Assembly: GCA_949285555.1 (NCBI GenBank)
Contig: CASDYG010000003.1
Location: 1 to 64,000 of the forward strand
DNA: 64,000 nucleotides
Origin: an uncultured Eubacteriales bacterium
GTDB lineage: Bacteria > Bacillota > Clostridia > Peptostreptococcales > Anaerovoracaceae
Reading direction: 5' to 3'
Part shown: positions 44,363 through 52,483 of the stretch, piece by piece
Position numbering within the stretch: position 1 is the stretch's first letter
Layout: each line of letters begins with the position of its first letter
Program-made: the position numbers and the translations under genes
The notes under the pieces: generated by a model
What the model saw: the letters and a program-made list of their open reading frames with translations, nothing else
Told to the model about the DNA's origin: nothing
Databases searched by the model: none

Positions 44363-45589
44363 ATGTTTAATGAGTTATTAGGACACCTTTCCAACGGGAG
44401 TGTGTTTACAGAAAGTGTAAAGGAGTGGGTATCCGGAATTTCCGTAAACTCCATTATCATCATGATTATGATGATTTTTATGATTGTTGGTGCCATTGAT
44501 AAAATTCGTGGTAACAAGCTTGGATATGGTGAACAATTCGATGAAGGTTTTAATGCTATGGGTGCATTAGCCATTGCCATGGCCGGTGTTGTAGCTGCTG
44601 CTCCTGTACTTGCAATTATTTTAAAGCCAATTATCGTTCCGATTTATGAGTTAGTTGGTGCCGATCCATCAATGTTTGCAACTACACTTCTAGCATGTGA
44701 TATGGGTGGATATCCACTTGCAATGCAAATGGCAGGAGACGAGGCTGTAGGTAATTTCTCAGGACTTATCTTAGGAACAATGATGGGACCTACTCTCGTA
44801 TTCACCATTCCAGTAGCACTGAGCATCATCAGCAAAGAGGATAGAGGATATCTTGGAGCTGGTATACTTGCAGGTCTTATTACCATTCCAATTGGATGTA
44901 TTGTTGGCGGACTTGTGATGAATGTGGCAACACCTTATAAAGTTAGCTTTATAGGAATCATCATGAACCTAATACCAGTAATTATCATCGCTGGTCTAAT
45001 CGTACTTGGACTATGGTTCATTCCTCAGAAGATGATAAACGGATTCAATAAATTTGGTACAGCTGTAACAATTATAATTACTTTCTTTACAGCAGTAGCA
45101 GTTTTCGAATACTTGACTGGTATAAAGTTCCCACTTCTAAACCTAATGGTAGAGCCTGATGCAGATGGCGTTGTTCCACTAGAGTCTGGACTATTAGTTT
45201 GCGGACAGATTGCTATCGTACTTATCGGTGCTTTCCCAATGGTAAAGTGGATAACAAAGACATTTGAAAAGCCACTTGAAAAGATTGGTGAAAAGGTTGG
45301 AATGAATGAAGCAGGCGGTGCAGGTCTTATTGCAACACTAGCTAATAACATCGCTATGTTTAACATTATGGGAGAAATGAATCCTAAGAGTAAGCTTCTA
45401 AATGTAGCATTTGCAGTATCAGCCGCATTTGTATTCGGAGATCACCTAGGATTTACTGCTGGTGTAAATCACCATATGATATTCCCTATGATCGTTGGTA
45501 AGTTAGTAGCTGGTATAACTGCTCTAGTTTTAGCTAATATACTAGCACCAATGCTTCTATCTAAGATAGAGTCTAAGAAAGAGGCTTAA
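44363..45589 (+). CDS. eutH: Ethanolamine transporter EutH
   Basis: 408 residues with about eleven membrane helices, importing ethanolamine. MIVGAIDKIRGNKLGYGEQF, CDMGGYPLAMQMAG (near 105) and GDHLGFTAGVNHHMIFPMI (near 355) are typical. The frame is open from 44327, but ATG 44363 is preceded by GTAGGAGGAAG. Confidence 0.96.
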   Translation: MFNELLGHLSNGSVFTESVKEWVSGISVNSIIIMIMMIFMIVGAIDKIRGNKLGYGEQFDEGFNAMGALAIAMAGVVAAAPVLAIILKPIIVPIYELVGADPSMFATTLLACDMGGYPLAMQMAGDEAVGNFSGLILGTMMGPTLVFTIPVALSIISKEDRGYLGAGILAGLITIPIGCIVGGLVMNVATPYKVSFIGIIMNLIPVIIIAGLIVLGLWFIPQKMINGFNKFGTAVTIIITFFTAVAVFEYLTGIKFPLLNLMVEPDADGVVPLESGLLVCGQIAIVLIGAFPMVKWITKTFEKPLEKIGEKVGMNEAGGAGLIATLANNIAMFNIMGEMNPKSKLLNVAFAVSAAFVFGDHLGFTAGVNHHMIFPMIVGKLVAGITALVLANILAPMLLSKIESKKEA

Positions 45590-45598
45590 GGGGACGAT

Positions 45599-46048
45599 AT
45601 GAATATTTCAGAAAAAGAATTAAGACAAATTATTGCCGGAGTCGTAGAAGAAACATTAAAGGCTAAGAGCGAAGCCATAAGGCAGGATTTCGTAAAGGAA
45701 AAGGACCCTAGTGGTATCATAATGGTCAAGACTGACACAGTAAAATGCGAGCCTTTTTCTGATACGAAGGGTGTATATGTAAAGGATATACTGGAGCTTG
45801 ATGAGGCACCAAGAATGGGAGCTGGTGTTATGGAGCTTGATAATACAAGCTTTGAGTGGACACTTACCTATGACGAGTATGATTATGTAATATCCGGTGA
45901 GCTTGAAATTGAAATTGATGGAAGAGTTGTTAAAGGTAAACCTGGAGATATCATTTATATTCCAAAGGGAAGCCACATACATTTCCAGACGCCAAGTAAA
46001 GCAAGATATGCGTATTTCGTATATCCAGCAGACTGGCAAAGTCAATAA
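45599..46048 (+). CDS. eutQ: EutQ cupin domain protein
   Basis: 149 residues. Residues 50-149 are the EutQ cupin (FEWTLTYDEYDYVISGELEI, GDIIYIPKGSHIHF, ending PADWQSQ). The N-terminus (SEKELRQIIAGVVEETLKA) is an amphipathic helix like an encapsulation peptide, and replaces the N-terminal domain of enteric EutQ, which seems to be encoded separately at 49465. EutQ has been linked to acetate kinase activity and shell assembly. Confidence 0.92.
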   Translation: MNISEKELRQIIAGVVEETLKAKSEAIRQDFVKEKDPSGIIMVKTDTVKCEPFSDTKGVYVKDILELDEAPRMGAGVMELDNTSFEWTLTYDEYDYVISGELEIEIDGRVVKGKPGDIIYIPKGSHIHFQTPSKARYAYFVYPADWQSQ

Positions 46049-46054
46049 AATAAT

Positions 46055-46078
46055 TATGCCCAGCTTCGGCTGGGCATA
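46055..46078 (+). promoter_or_regulatory. UUCG-capped hairpin between eutQ and eutJ
   Basis: TATGCCCAGC (46055-46064), TTCG loop, GCTGGGCATA (46069-46078). No T run follows, so it is more likely an mRNA stabiliser or processing block than a terminator. Confidence 0.7.
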
Positions 46079-46092
46079 GAGATGGAGATAAG

Positions 46093-46923
46093 ATGAATTT
46101 TAATTCCTGTGATAATTTTGTAAGGGATTTTGAAAAGGCTATTAAAAATCCAGTAAAGGACGGTAAGGGGGAATATTTTACAGGTGTGGATTTAGGTACT
46201 GCATTTGTAGTTCTTGCTGTTGTAGATGAAGCTGGAAGACCTGTAGCTGGCGCATATGAATATGCAGAGGTTGTAAAGGATGGTATGGTAGTAGATTATA
46301 TGGGTGCGGTAGCTCTTGTAAAAAGACTTAAAGAAGAGCTAGAGCGAAAGCTCGGTAGAGAGCTTATATATGCCGCTGGAGCCATACCCCCAGGTACAGA
46401 TAGCGTAGATGGTGGGGCTGTTAAAAATGTTATACAAGCAGCGGGTTTTGAAATCACCAATTTACTAGATGAGGTAACTGCAGCCAATTTACTTCTCAAG
46501 GTGGAGGACGGCTGTGTTGTTGATATTGGTGGAGGAACAACTGGTGTATCAATCATAAAATCCGGTAAGGTTGTATCCATTATAGATGAACCTACAGGTG
46601 GCACTCACTTATCACTTGTTATTGCAGGAGGTATGAAAAAAGATTTCAGGTGGGCTGAGGAGTATAAAAGACAGCCTAAGAATCACAGGGAGCTTTTTCC
46701 TGTAGTTAGACCAGTAATGGATAAAATTTCAAGCATCATAGCAAAAGCCACTTCTGGATATGATGTAGATGCTATAGTCTTAGTAGGAGGAAGCAGCTGC
46801 TTCACCGGTATCGAGGAAGTAATTGAAAAAAATACAGGCATTCATACATATAAGCCGAAAAATCCTCTGTTTGTTACACCGCTAGGAATAGCGCTAAGCT
46901 GTAGCAATAAGATAATGGAGTAG
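46093..46923 (+). CDS. eutJ: Ethanolamine utilisation chaperone EutJ
   Basis: 276 residues, actin/Hsp70-fold ATPase. FTGVDLGTAFVVLAVVD (near 31), VVDIGGGTTGVSIIKSG (near 140) and IVLVGGSSCFTGIEEV (near 235) are the nucleotide motifs. The family is thought to be a chaperone for compartment proteins. The gene follows the UUCG hairpin and a weak GGAG site. Confidence 0.93.
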   Translation: MNFNSCDNFVRDFEKAIKNPVKDGKGEYFTGVDLGTAFVVLAVVDEAGRPVAGAYEYAEVVKDGMVVDYMGAVALVKRLKEELERKLGRELIYAAGAIPPGTDSVDGGAVKNVIQAAGFEITNLLDEVTAANLLLKVEDGCVVDIGGGTTGVSIIKSGKVVSIIDEPTGGTHLSLVIAGGMKKDFRWAEEYKRQPKNHRELFPVVRPVMDKISSIIAKATSGYDVDAIVLVGGSSCFTGIEEVIEKNTGIHTYKPKNPLFVTPLGIALSCSNKIME

Positions 46924-46925
46924 AA

Positions 46926-47249
46926 ATGGATTTAAAAATAATAAAGTCTCCATCTCCAGGCACTCTCGAAATTTTAAAAAGGCGTATAGCCTTAAGTGGG
47001 AGTAATATACCAGAAAATGTAGATGCCATAGGTCTGATACAAGGGCGCATGATAGAAATGGTATGTGCAGCTGATATAGCAGAAAAAGCTGTGGGTGTGG
47101 AGGTTTTCGATGTTCGAGGACTGTGCCCTCAGCATATGACGATGTTAGCCATTTTTGGTGATACCGCCTCAGTGCAGGATGCACTTGGGGAAATAGAATT
47201 CAAATTGAAGGAAGGTACATATAATGATTACAGCCAAGCTGATAGATAA
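46926..47249 (+). CDS. Atypical BMC shell protein with Cys-Pro pore motif
   Basis: 107 residues. A 31-residue N-terminal extension precedes a BMC domain: VDAIGLIQGRMIEMVCAADIA (32-52) and LAIFGDTASVQDAL (74-87). At the pore position canonical hexamers have GGG; here the stretch is RGLCPQHM with C67. PduT-type shell proteins have CPGK at the same place to hold a [4Fe-4S] cluster. The N-terminal extension may be a lid. Its last 26 bases overlap the next gene. Closest named type uncertain. Confidence 0.72.
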   Translation: MDLKIIKSPSPGTLEILKRRIALSGSNIPENVDAIGLIQGRMIEMVCAADIAEKAVGVEVFDVRGLCPQHMTMLAIFGDTASVQDALGEIEFKLKEGTYNDYSQADR

Positions 47250-47487
47250 TATTTGGGCTACTAGGAAGGCCGATGCATTAAGAGGCTATAAGCTCATGCT
47301 AGCTGAAAGAATCGGAGATGATCAGAGGGCTGGAGAAAGGCTTGTAGTTGCTGACATCATAAGTGCAGGCATTGGAGATAGGGTGATTATTACTACGGGA
47401 TCATCTGCAAGGAGAATGCTGGGAGACGATAGCGTTCCTGTAGATGCAGTTGTAGTAGGAATTATTGATGAGGATTGTACCTTTTAA
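47224..47487 (+). CDS. eutN: Microcompartment vertex protein EutN, copy 2
   Basis: 87 residues. ITAKLIDNIWATRKADALRGYKLM and GDRVIITTGSSARR match EutN/CcmL. It starts inside the preceding BMC gene (26-base overlap), implying coupling. It is more divergent from copy 1 than the hexamer copies are from each other. Confidence 0.93.
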   Translation: MITAKLIDNIWATRKADALRGYKLMLAERIGDDQRAGERLVVADIISAGIGDRVIITTGSSARRMLGDDSVPVDAVVVGIIDEDCTF

Positions 47488-47507
47488 AAAAGTGAATTAT
47501 AAAACAG

Positions 47508-47547
47508 AACCCAAAAGTTAGACTACATGACATACATTTTGGTATGT
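47508..47547. other. Spacer with hairpin and an IS-end-like sequence
   Basis: GAACCCAAAAGTTAGAC resembles the terminal sequence of IS3-type elements and the similar stretch near 17276. ACATAC (47530-47535) and GTATGT (47542-47547) can pair. No transposase remains. The pduS gene starts at 47564 without a strong AGGAGG. Confidence 0.25.
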
Positions 47548-47563
47548 TAAGATGAGGACTTAA

Positions 47564-48895
47564 ATGAGTATTGTAGATAATGTTAAGGCTGCCGGAGTTA
47601 TTGGAGCAGGTGGAGCGGGATTTCCCACTCATGTTAAGCTCAACGCCAAGGCAGAATATGTGTTGCTAAATGGCGCTGAATGTGAGCCTTTGCTTCGAGT
47701 CGACCAGCAACTTATGGCTATTTACCCTAAGGAGGTAATTGAAGGCTTAAGACTGGCAGGAGAACAGGTAGGAGCAGATAAGGCCATAATAGGAATAAAA
47801 GTCAAGCACCATGAAGCAATAAAGATTTTGAGAAATACCATTAAGGAAATGGGACTTGATAACTATATGTCAGTGCATGAGCTGCCGGATATTTATCCTG
47901 CTGGAGATGAGCAGGTGCTGGTATATGAGTGTACTAAAAGAGTAGTACCTGAGATGGGAATTCCACTGAATGTTGGGTGTGTAGTTGTCAATACGGAAAC
48001 GGCAATAAACATATATAATGCACAGTCGGGAAGGCCTGTTACAGAAAAATATGTAACTATTGCTGGTGATGTGCCAAGGCCAATAACCGTGAAAGTACCG
48101 GTAGGCAGCCCAATAAGGGATTTACTGAAACTAGCAGGTAGAGAAGATCTAACAGGATATAAGGTTATTGATGGTGGACCTATGATGGGACCCCTCCTAT
48201 TCAACCTTGATGGTTATGTAACTAAGAAGACTAAAGGATTATTGGTATTTAAAGAAGACCATGGCCTTATTGCAAGAAAGCAGAAAAAAATGAAGGGAGC
48301 ATCCCTTCTAAATAAAACCGCATGCGAACAATGCCGTATATGCACAGATCTGTGTCCTAGATACCTACTTGGGCATGGAACCTCTCCACATAAGATGGTG
48401 AGAGCTATGGGCTTTAATATAGAGGCGGACGAACAGGTAACTGTAGCACAGACCTGCTGCCAATGTAACCTCTGCGAATATTTTTCCTGTCCAGCAGGAA
48501 TTAATCCAAAGATGGCTAATGTATATTATATGATGGAGCTTAGAAATAAGGGAATAAAGCATCAGCCTACTAAAGAAGTGTTTACGCCAAGAAGCATGAG
48601 AAATTACAGGCTTGTTCCAAGTAAAAGGCTAATGGGAAAGCTGGATATTCTGGATTATGATGCTCCTGCTCCACTAAATGAGAGTATAGAATATAGTCCA
48701 AAGATGGTAGGAATAACATTGAGCGGCCATGTTGGAGCTCCAGCTACAGCCGTTGTAAAGCCAGGAGATACAGTAAGTGTGGGACAGGTAATAGGAGAGC
48801 TTCCGGAAGGAGGCCTCAGTGCCAGAGTGCATTCAAGTGTTAATGGAGTGGTAGAGTCCATTGATGCAGGTGTTGTTAAGATAAGGAGGAACTGA
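47564..48895 (+). CDS. pduS: PduS-type cobalamin reductase / RnfC-like electron transfer protein
   Basis: 443 residues. N-terminal RnfC/NuoF-like flavin and NADH domain with GAGGAGFPTHVKLN (near 16-29) and LNGAECEPLL; two [4Fe-4S] motifs follow, CEQCRICTDLCP (254-265) and CCQCNLCEYFSCP (298-310); a C-terminal biotinyl-lipoyl-like region (HSSVNGVVESIDAG) ends it. PduS reduces cob(III)alamin for the adenosyltransferase and may pass electrons through PduT. The gene abuts the PduT-type shell gene (one-base overlap). Confidence 0.92.
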   Translation: MSIVDNVKAAGVIGAGGAGFPTHVKLNAKAEYVLLNGAECEPLLRVDQQLMAIYPKEVIEGLRLAGEQVGADKAIIGIKVKHHEAIKILRNTIKEMGLDNYMSVHELPDIYPAGDEQVLVYECTKRVVPEMGIPLNVGCVVVNTETAINIYNAQSGRPVTEKYVTIAGDVPRPITVKVPVGSPIRDLLKLAGREDLTGYKVIDGGPMMGPLLFNLDGYVTKKTKGLLVFKEDHGLIARKQKKMKGASLLNKTACEQCRICTDLCPRYLLGHGTSPHKMVRAMGFNIEADEQVTVAQTCCQCNLCEYFSCPAGINPKMANVYYMMELRNKGIKHQPTKEVFTPRSMRNYRLVPSKRLMGKLDILDYDAPAPLNESIEYSPKMVGITLSGHVGAPATAVVKPGDTVSVGQVIGELPEGGLSARVHSSVNGVVESIDAGVVKIRRN

Positions 48896-49443
48896 TGATA
48901 AATGCCATAGGTATGCTGGAATTTAACAGCGTTGCTAAGGGAATATATGTGGCAGATCAGATGGTTAAGGTTGCGGATGTAGAAATTGTAACTGCAAATT
49001 CTGTCTGTCCAGGCAAATATATTGCCATAGTACATGGGGATGTGGCTTCAGTGGAAAATTCTGTAAAACAAGGCATCAATTATGCAGAGGATTTTCTTGT
49101 AGATCATATAGTAATACCAAATGTACATCCTGATGTTTTTCCAGCAGTAATTGCAGCAAGCGTTCCAAGCAAAATAGAGGCACTAGGCATATTGGAATCC
49201 TATTCTCTGTCAGCATTAGTCATTGCTGCTGATGCAGTGCTGAAATCTGCTGAGCTTAGACCTATTGAATTAAGACTAGGAACAGGACTTGGAGGAAGAG
49301 CATATTTTACATTTACAGGAGATGTTGCAGATGTGAAGACTGGCCTGGAAGTAGGTATGGAGCAAGTAGGCTCTAAAGGCTTGTTAATAAATGGTGAGGT
49401 GATTCCTTCACCGTCAAAGAAACTGATCAAAACTTTATACTAG
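48895..49443 (+). CDS. pduT: PduT-type tandem BMC shell protein with Fe-S pore
   Basis: 182 residues, two BMC domains (1-90 and 95-182) forming a pseudohexameric trimer. In domain 1 the pore has SVCPGKY with C38, the residue that in PduT from Citrobacter and Salmonella holds a [4Fe-4S] cluster on the threefold axis. The gene overlaps pduS by one base, fitting an electron path across the shell. Confidence 0.92.
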   Translation: MINAIGMLEFNSVAKGIYVADQMVKVADVEIVTANSVCPGKYIAIVHGDVASVENSVKQGINYAEDFLVDHIVIPNVHPDVFPAVIAASVPSKIEALGILESYSLSALVIAADAVLKSAELRPIELRLGTGLGGRAYFTFTGDVADVKTGLEVGMEQVGSKGLLINGEVIPSPSKKLIKTLY

Positions 49444-49464
49444 TTGATCGTAGAAAGGATAGCT

Positions 49465-49779
49465 ATGAAAAAGCTTATTACTGAAAGAACCCTCAGGGAT
49501 ATGAAAAAAGAGGGAAAGACTACCTTAGTGATAGATGGCAACACCATTATAACGCCACTAGCAAGGGATTATGCTCGCACGATGGATATTGCCATAATTG
49601 ATGAAAATGGTGAACAGACTTTATCGTGCAGAGCAACGAGTGCAGCAGCAGGAGCAGTGCAGACGGATGGCGCGAGAGCTACTTGTGATAAGCCAATGAG
49701 CAAGCAGGTAGAGATAATCGTAGAAGCTGTGATGAATGTTCTCAAGGAAAAGGGATTGCTAGATAAGATCTTGAGGTAG
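49465..49779 (+). CDS. Detached N-terminal domain of EutQ with encapsulation-like tail
   Basis: 104 residues. MKKLITERTLRDMKKEGK and IITPLARDYARTMDIAIID (1-48) resemble, as far as I recall it, the N-terminal domain of enterobacterial EutQ (MKKLIT.., IITPEARE..), and also the start of EutT in this locus. A linker follows, then an amphipathic C-terminal helix (SKQVEIIVEAVMNVLKEKG). The cupin part of EutQ is a separate gene at 45599. The frame opens earlier, but ATG 49465 follows AAAGGAT. Function unknown; recruitment to the compartment is inferred. Confidence 0.75.
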   Translation: MKKLITERTLRDMKKEGKTTLVIDGNTIITPLARDYARTMDIAIIDENGEQTLSCRATSAAAGAVQTDGARATCDKPMSKQVEIIVEAVMNVLKEKGLLDKILR

Positions 49780-49792
49780 CAAGGAGGCATAG

Positions 49793-51319
49793 ATGGAATT
49801 TGATAAGGATTTAAGATCAATACAGGAAGCTAGAGAGCTTGCAGCTAAGGGTGCTCAGGCTGCAAAGGAGCTTGAAGCCTTCACTGAAGATCAGATAGAT
49901 GCCATTATTAAGCACATGGCAGATGTGGGTGAAAAGCATGCTCTGGAACTGGCAGAGATGGCAGTAGAGGAGACAGGCTTTGGAATTGTAAGAGATAAAG
50001 TTTTTAAGAATCATATGGCTACAGGTATGCTCTATGAATCCATTAAGGACATGAAGACACAGGGCATTATCAAAGAAGATACGGAACGTAGAATGGTGGA
50101 AATTGCTGATCCAGTGGGACTCATAATGGGTATCGTACCATCTACCAATCCTACGTCAACAGCCATGTATAAGTCGATAATTGCTCTTAAGGCAAGAAAT
50201 CCAATTGTATTTTCTCCGCATCCATCTGCAGCAAAATGTACTTATAAAGCGGCTGAGCTTATGAGACAGGCAGCAGTAGAAGCAGGAGCACCAGAGGGTT
50301 GTATTGGCTGTTTACAGACGCTGTCTATTGACGCTACCAATGAGCTTATGCACCATAAGGATGTTAAGCTTATCATTGCAACAGGTGGACCAGGAATGGT
50401 AAAGGCAGCATATTCAGCGGGTAAGCCTGCAATAGGTGTAGGAGCAGGAAATTCACCTGCCTACATAGAAAGGTCAGCTAATGTTAAGGAAGCTATTAAG
50501 AAAATTATGGCGAGCAAGACCTTTGATAATGGAACCGTTTGTGCTTCGGAGCAGTCAATAATATGTGAAAAGGTCAACGAGCATGATGTGATTGAAGAGC
50601 TCAAGAAACAGGGAGCATACTTCATGAGCGAAGCAGAAACTAAGGCTGTCTGTGAGCTTCTATTCAAAAATGGACACTCTATGAATGCAAAGTTTGTAGC
50701 AAAGAAGCCGCAGGTTATTGCTGAGGCAGCTGGATTCAGTGTTGATCCAGGAATAAAGCTGTTAGTTGGCAGACAGACGGGCGTAGGTGAGGGAAATCCA
50801 CTATCCTATGAAAAGCTAACTACCGTTATTGCATTCTACACCGTTGAAGATTGGAAGGAGGCATGTGAACTTAGCATAGCACTTCTTCAAAATGGTATAG
50901 GACATACCATGAGCTTGCACACTGAAAATCCTGATATTGCTCTAAAATTTGCAGCAAAGCCTGCATCTAGAATACTTGTTAATACTGGTGGTACACAAGG
51001 TGGTACAGGAGTTTCTACTGGTCTTGCCCCAGCATTTACATTAGGATGTGGCACTATCGGTGGTTCTTCAGTATCCGAAAATGTAACTCCTCTTCACTTG
51101 ATAAACAAGAAGGTGCTCGCTTATGGCATCAAGGATGTTACAAAGCTTGCTGTAGAGGATGAAATATATCAAAAGTATCATGGTGATCTTACCGATAATG
51201 AAAGAGCATGCTCACTCAGCACTAACTCTAACTACGGCAACTCAGAAAAATCCATGCAGCTTTCAAAGGATGATTTAGCAGAAATAATTGCTGGAGTTGT
51301 AAAAGCTTTGAAACAGTAG
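49793..51319 (+). CDS. eutE: CoA-acylating acetaldehyde dehydrogenase EutE
   Basis: 508 residues. Oxidises acetaldehyde to acetyl-CoA with NAD+ and CoA. PSTNPTSTAMYK (near 115), GGPGMVKAAYSAGKPAIGVGAGN (near 200) and catalytic C250 in DNGTVCASEQ. A core of about 465 residues is followed by a short linker and an amphipathic C-terminal helix (SKDDLAEIIAGVVKALKQ), an encapsulation peptide. Partner enzymes are EutG and PduL. Confidence 0.96.
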   Translation: MEFDKDLRSIQEARELAAKGAQAAKELEAFTEDQIDAIIKHMADVGEKHALELAEMAVEETGFGIVRDKVFKNHMATGMLYESIKDMKTQGIIKEDTERRMVEIADPVGLIMGIVPSTNPTSTAMYKSIIALKARNPIVFSPHPSAAKCTYKAAELMRQAAVEAGAPEGCIGCLQTLSIDATNELMHHKDVKLIIATGGPGMVKAAYSAGKPAIGVGAGNSPAYIERSANVKEAIKKIMASKTFDNGTVCASEQSIICEKVNEHDVIEELKKQGAYFMSEAETKAVCELLFKNGHSMNAKFVAKKPQVIAEAAGFSVDPGIKLLVGRQTGVGEGNPLSYEKLTTVIAFYTVEDWKEACELSIALLQNGIGHTMSLHTENPDIALKFAAKPASRILVNTGGTQGGTGVSTGLAPAFTLGCGTIGGSSVSENVTPLHLINKKVLAYGIKDVTKLAVEDEIYQKYHGDLTDNERACSLSTNSNYGNSEKSMQLSKDDLAEIIAGVVKALKQ

Positions 51320-51358
51320 TATATTATATATGATACTAAATGGATACTAGGAGGAAAA

Positions 51359-52018
51359 ATGAGTAATAAGGAACAGATCGCAGAAGCATTATTTAAGGTG
51401 CTCAGTGAAAGAGGCGTAGGAGATGGGAAAGCAGGCTCTGACAGAGACGATCAGATGGTTCCAATAGGTATTTCAAACAGACATATCCACCTTTCTCAAG
51501 AGGATTTGGAGGTCTGCTTTGGTAAGGGATATGAGCTAACTCCAATCAAGGATTTATCACAGCCTGGACAATTCGCATGTAAGGAAACTATGACGGTGGC
51601 AGGTCCAAAGGGAGCCATTGAAAAGGTGAGAATTCTTGGCCCTACTAGAAAACAATCGCAGGTAGAGCTATTAGCAGGTGACAATTTTAAGCTTGGTATT
51701 AAGGCTCCACTTAGAATGTCAGGTGATTTGAAGGATTCGGCAGGAGTGACACTAATTGGTACAGAAGGCAGTGTATGCTTAAAAGAAGGTGCGATTGTAG
51801 CAGCTAGACATATCCATATGAGTCCTTCCGATGCTGAAAGGTATGGAGTAGAAAATGGACAGATTGTCTGTCTTGAATTAGATGGCCCAAGAGGCGGTGT
51901 TTTACAAAATGTAGTAATTAGAGCGGATGAAAAAGGCTTGTTAGACTGTCATCTGGATACGGAGGAGGCCAATGCAATGGGACTTTCTTCAGCATCCAAG
52001 GGCAGGATTATAAAATAA
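51359..52018 (+). CDS. pduL: Phosphate acyltransferase PduL
   Basis: 219 residues. Converts acetyl-CoA to acetyl-phosphate inside the compartment and recycles CoA. Zinc-binding motifs are [14 protein letters not shown] (near 40) and [13 protein letters not shown] (near 147). The first 20 residues ([17 protein letters not shown]) form an encapsulation peptide. It takes the place of EutD (Pta-type), which is absent. CTAGGAGG precedes the ATG. Confidence 0.95.
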   Translation: MSNKEQIAEALFKVLSERGVGDGKAGSDRDDQMVPIGISNRHIHLSQEDLEVCFGKGYELTPIKDLSQPGQFACKETMTVAGPKGAIEKVRILGPTRKQSQVELLAGDNFKLGIKAPLRMSGDLKDSAGVTLIGTEGSVCLKEGAIVAARHIHMSPSDAERYGVENGQIVCLELDGPRGGVLQNVVIRADEKGLLDCHLDTEEANAMGLSSASKGRIIK

Positions 52019-52028
52019 GGAGGTTAAG

Positions 52029-52307
52029 ATGAGACAGGAAGCTTTAGGAATGATTGAAACTAAAGGCCTAGTTGGTTCAATTGAAGCTGCAGATGCCATG
52101 GTTAAGGCTGCTAATGTAACCCTTATTGGTAAGGAACTAGTTGGAGGCGGACTTGTAACAGTAATGGTACGAGGCGATGTAGGCGCTGTAAAGGCAGCCG
52201 TAGATGCAGGGGCAGCCGCAGCAGAAAGAGTTGGTGAACTTTTATCTATTCATGTAATTCCAAGACCACATGAAGAGGTAGAAATGATTTTACCAGCAGT
52301 TAAATAG
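52029..52307 (+). CDS. eutM: Microcompartment hexamer shell protein EutM, copy 3
   Basis: 92 residues, canonical BMC. Very similar to the two copies 9-10 kb upstream, with EL at the pore-flanking position and a different C-terminus ([12 protein letters not shown]). DNA differs more at third positions, suggesting an older duplication. It ends the locus. Confidence 0.95.
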   Translation: MRQEALGMIETKGLVGSIEAADAMVKAANVTLIGKELVGGGLVTVMVRGDVGAVKAAVDAGAAAAERVGELLSIHVIPRPHEEVEMILPAVK

Positions 52308-52336
52308 ATATTCGGTTCTTAATTGTGAAATTGTAT

Positions 52337-52368
52337 AAAGTCCTGTAGCAGCTGCTGCAGGACTTTTA
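52337..52368 (+). terminator. Rho-independent terminator of the eut locus
   Basis: Arms AAAGTCCTG (52337-52345) and CAGGACTTT (52358-52366), with inner AGCAGC/GCTGCT pairing, followed by T residues. Confidence 0.88.
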
Positions 52369-52449
52369 AATTGCATTTAGATGTAGATGTAAGAAAGATG
52401 AGCAAAGAACGATTTTTCCTATATTTGAAACAAATTTTATACTTATTTA

Positions 52450-52458
52450 TGGTATAAT
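52450..52458 (+). promoter_or_regulatory. Extended -10 promoter of glnS
   Basis: TGGTATAAT (52450-52458) is an extended -10 element; no good -35 at the standard distance. AGGAGG precedes the start codon. Confidence 0.5.
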
Positions 52459-52483
52459 ATAACAAAGCTTTTAGGAGGTAATA

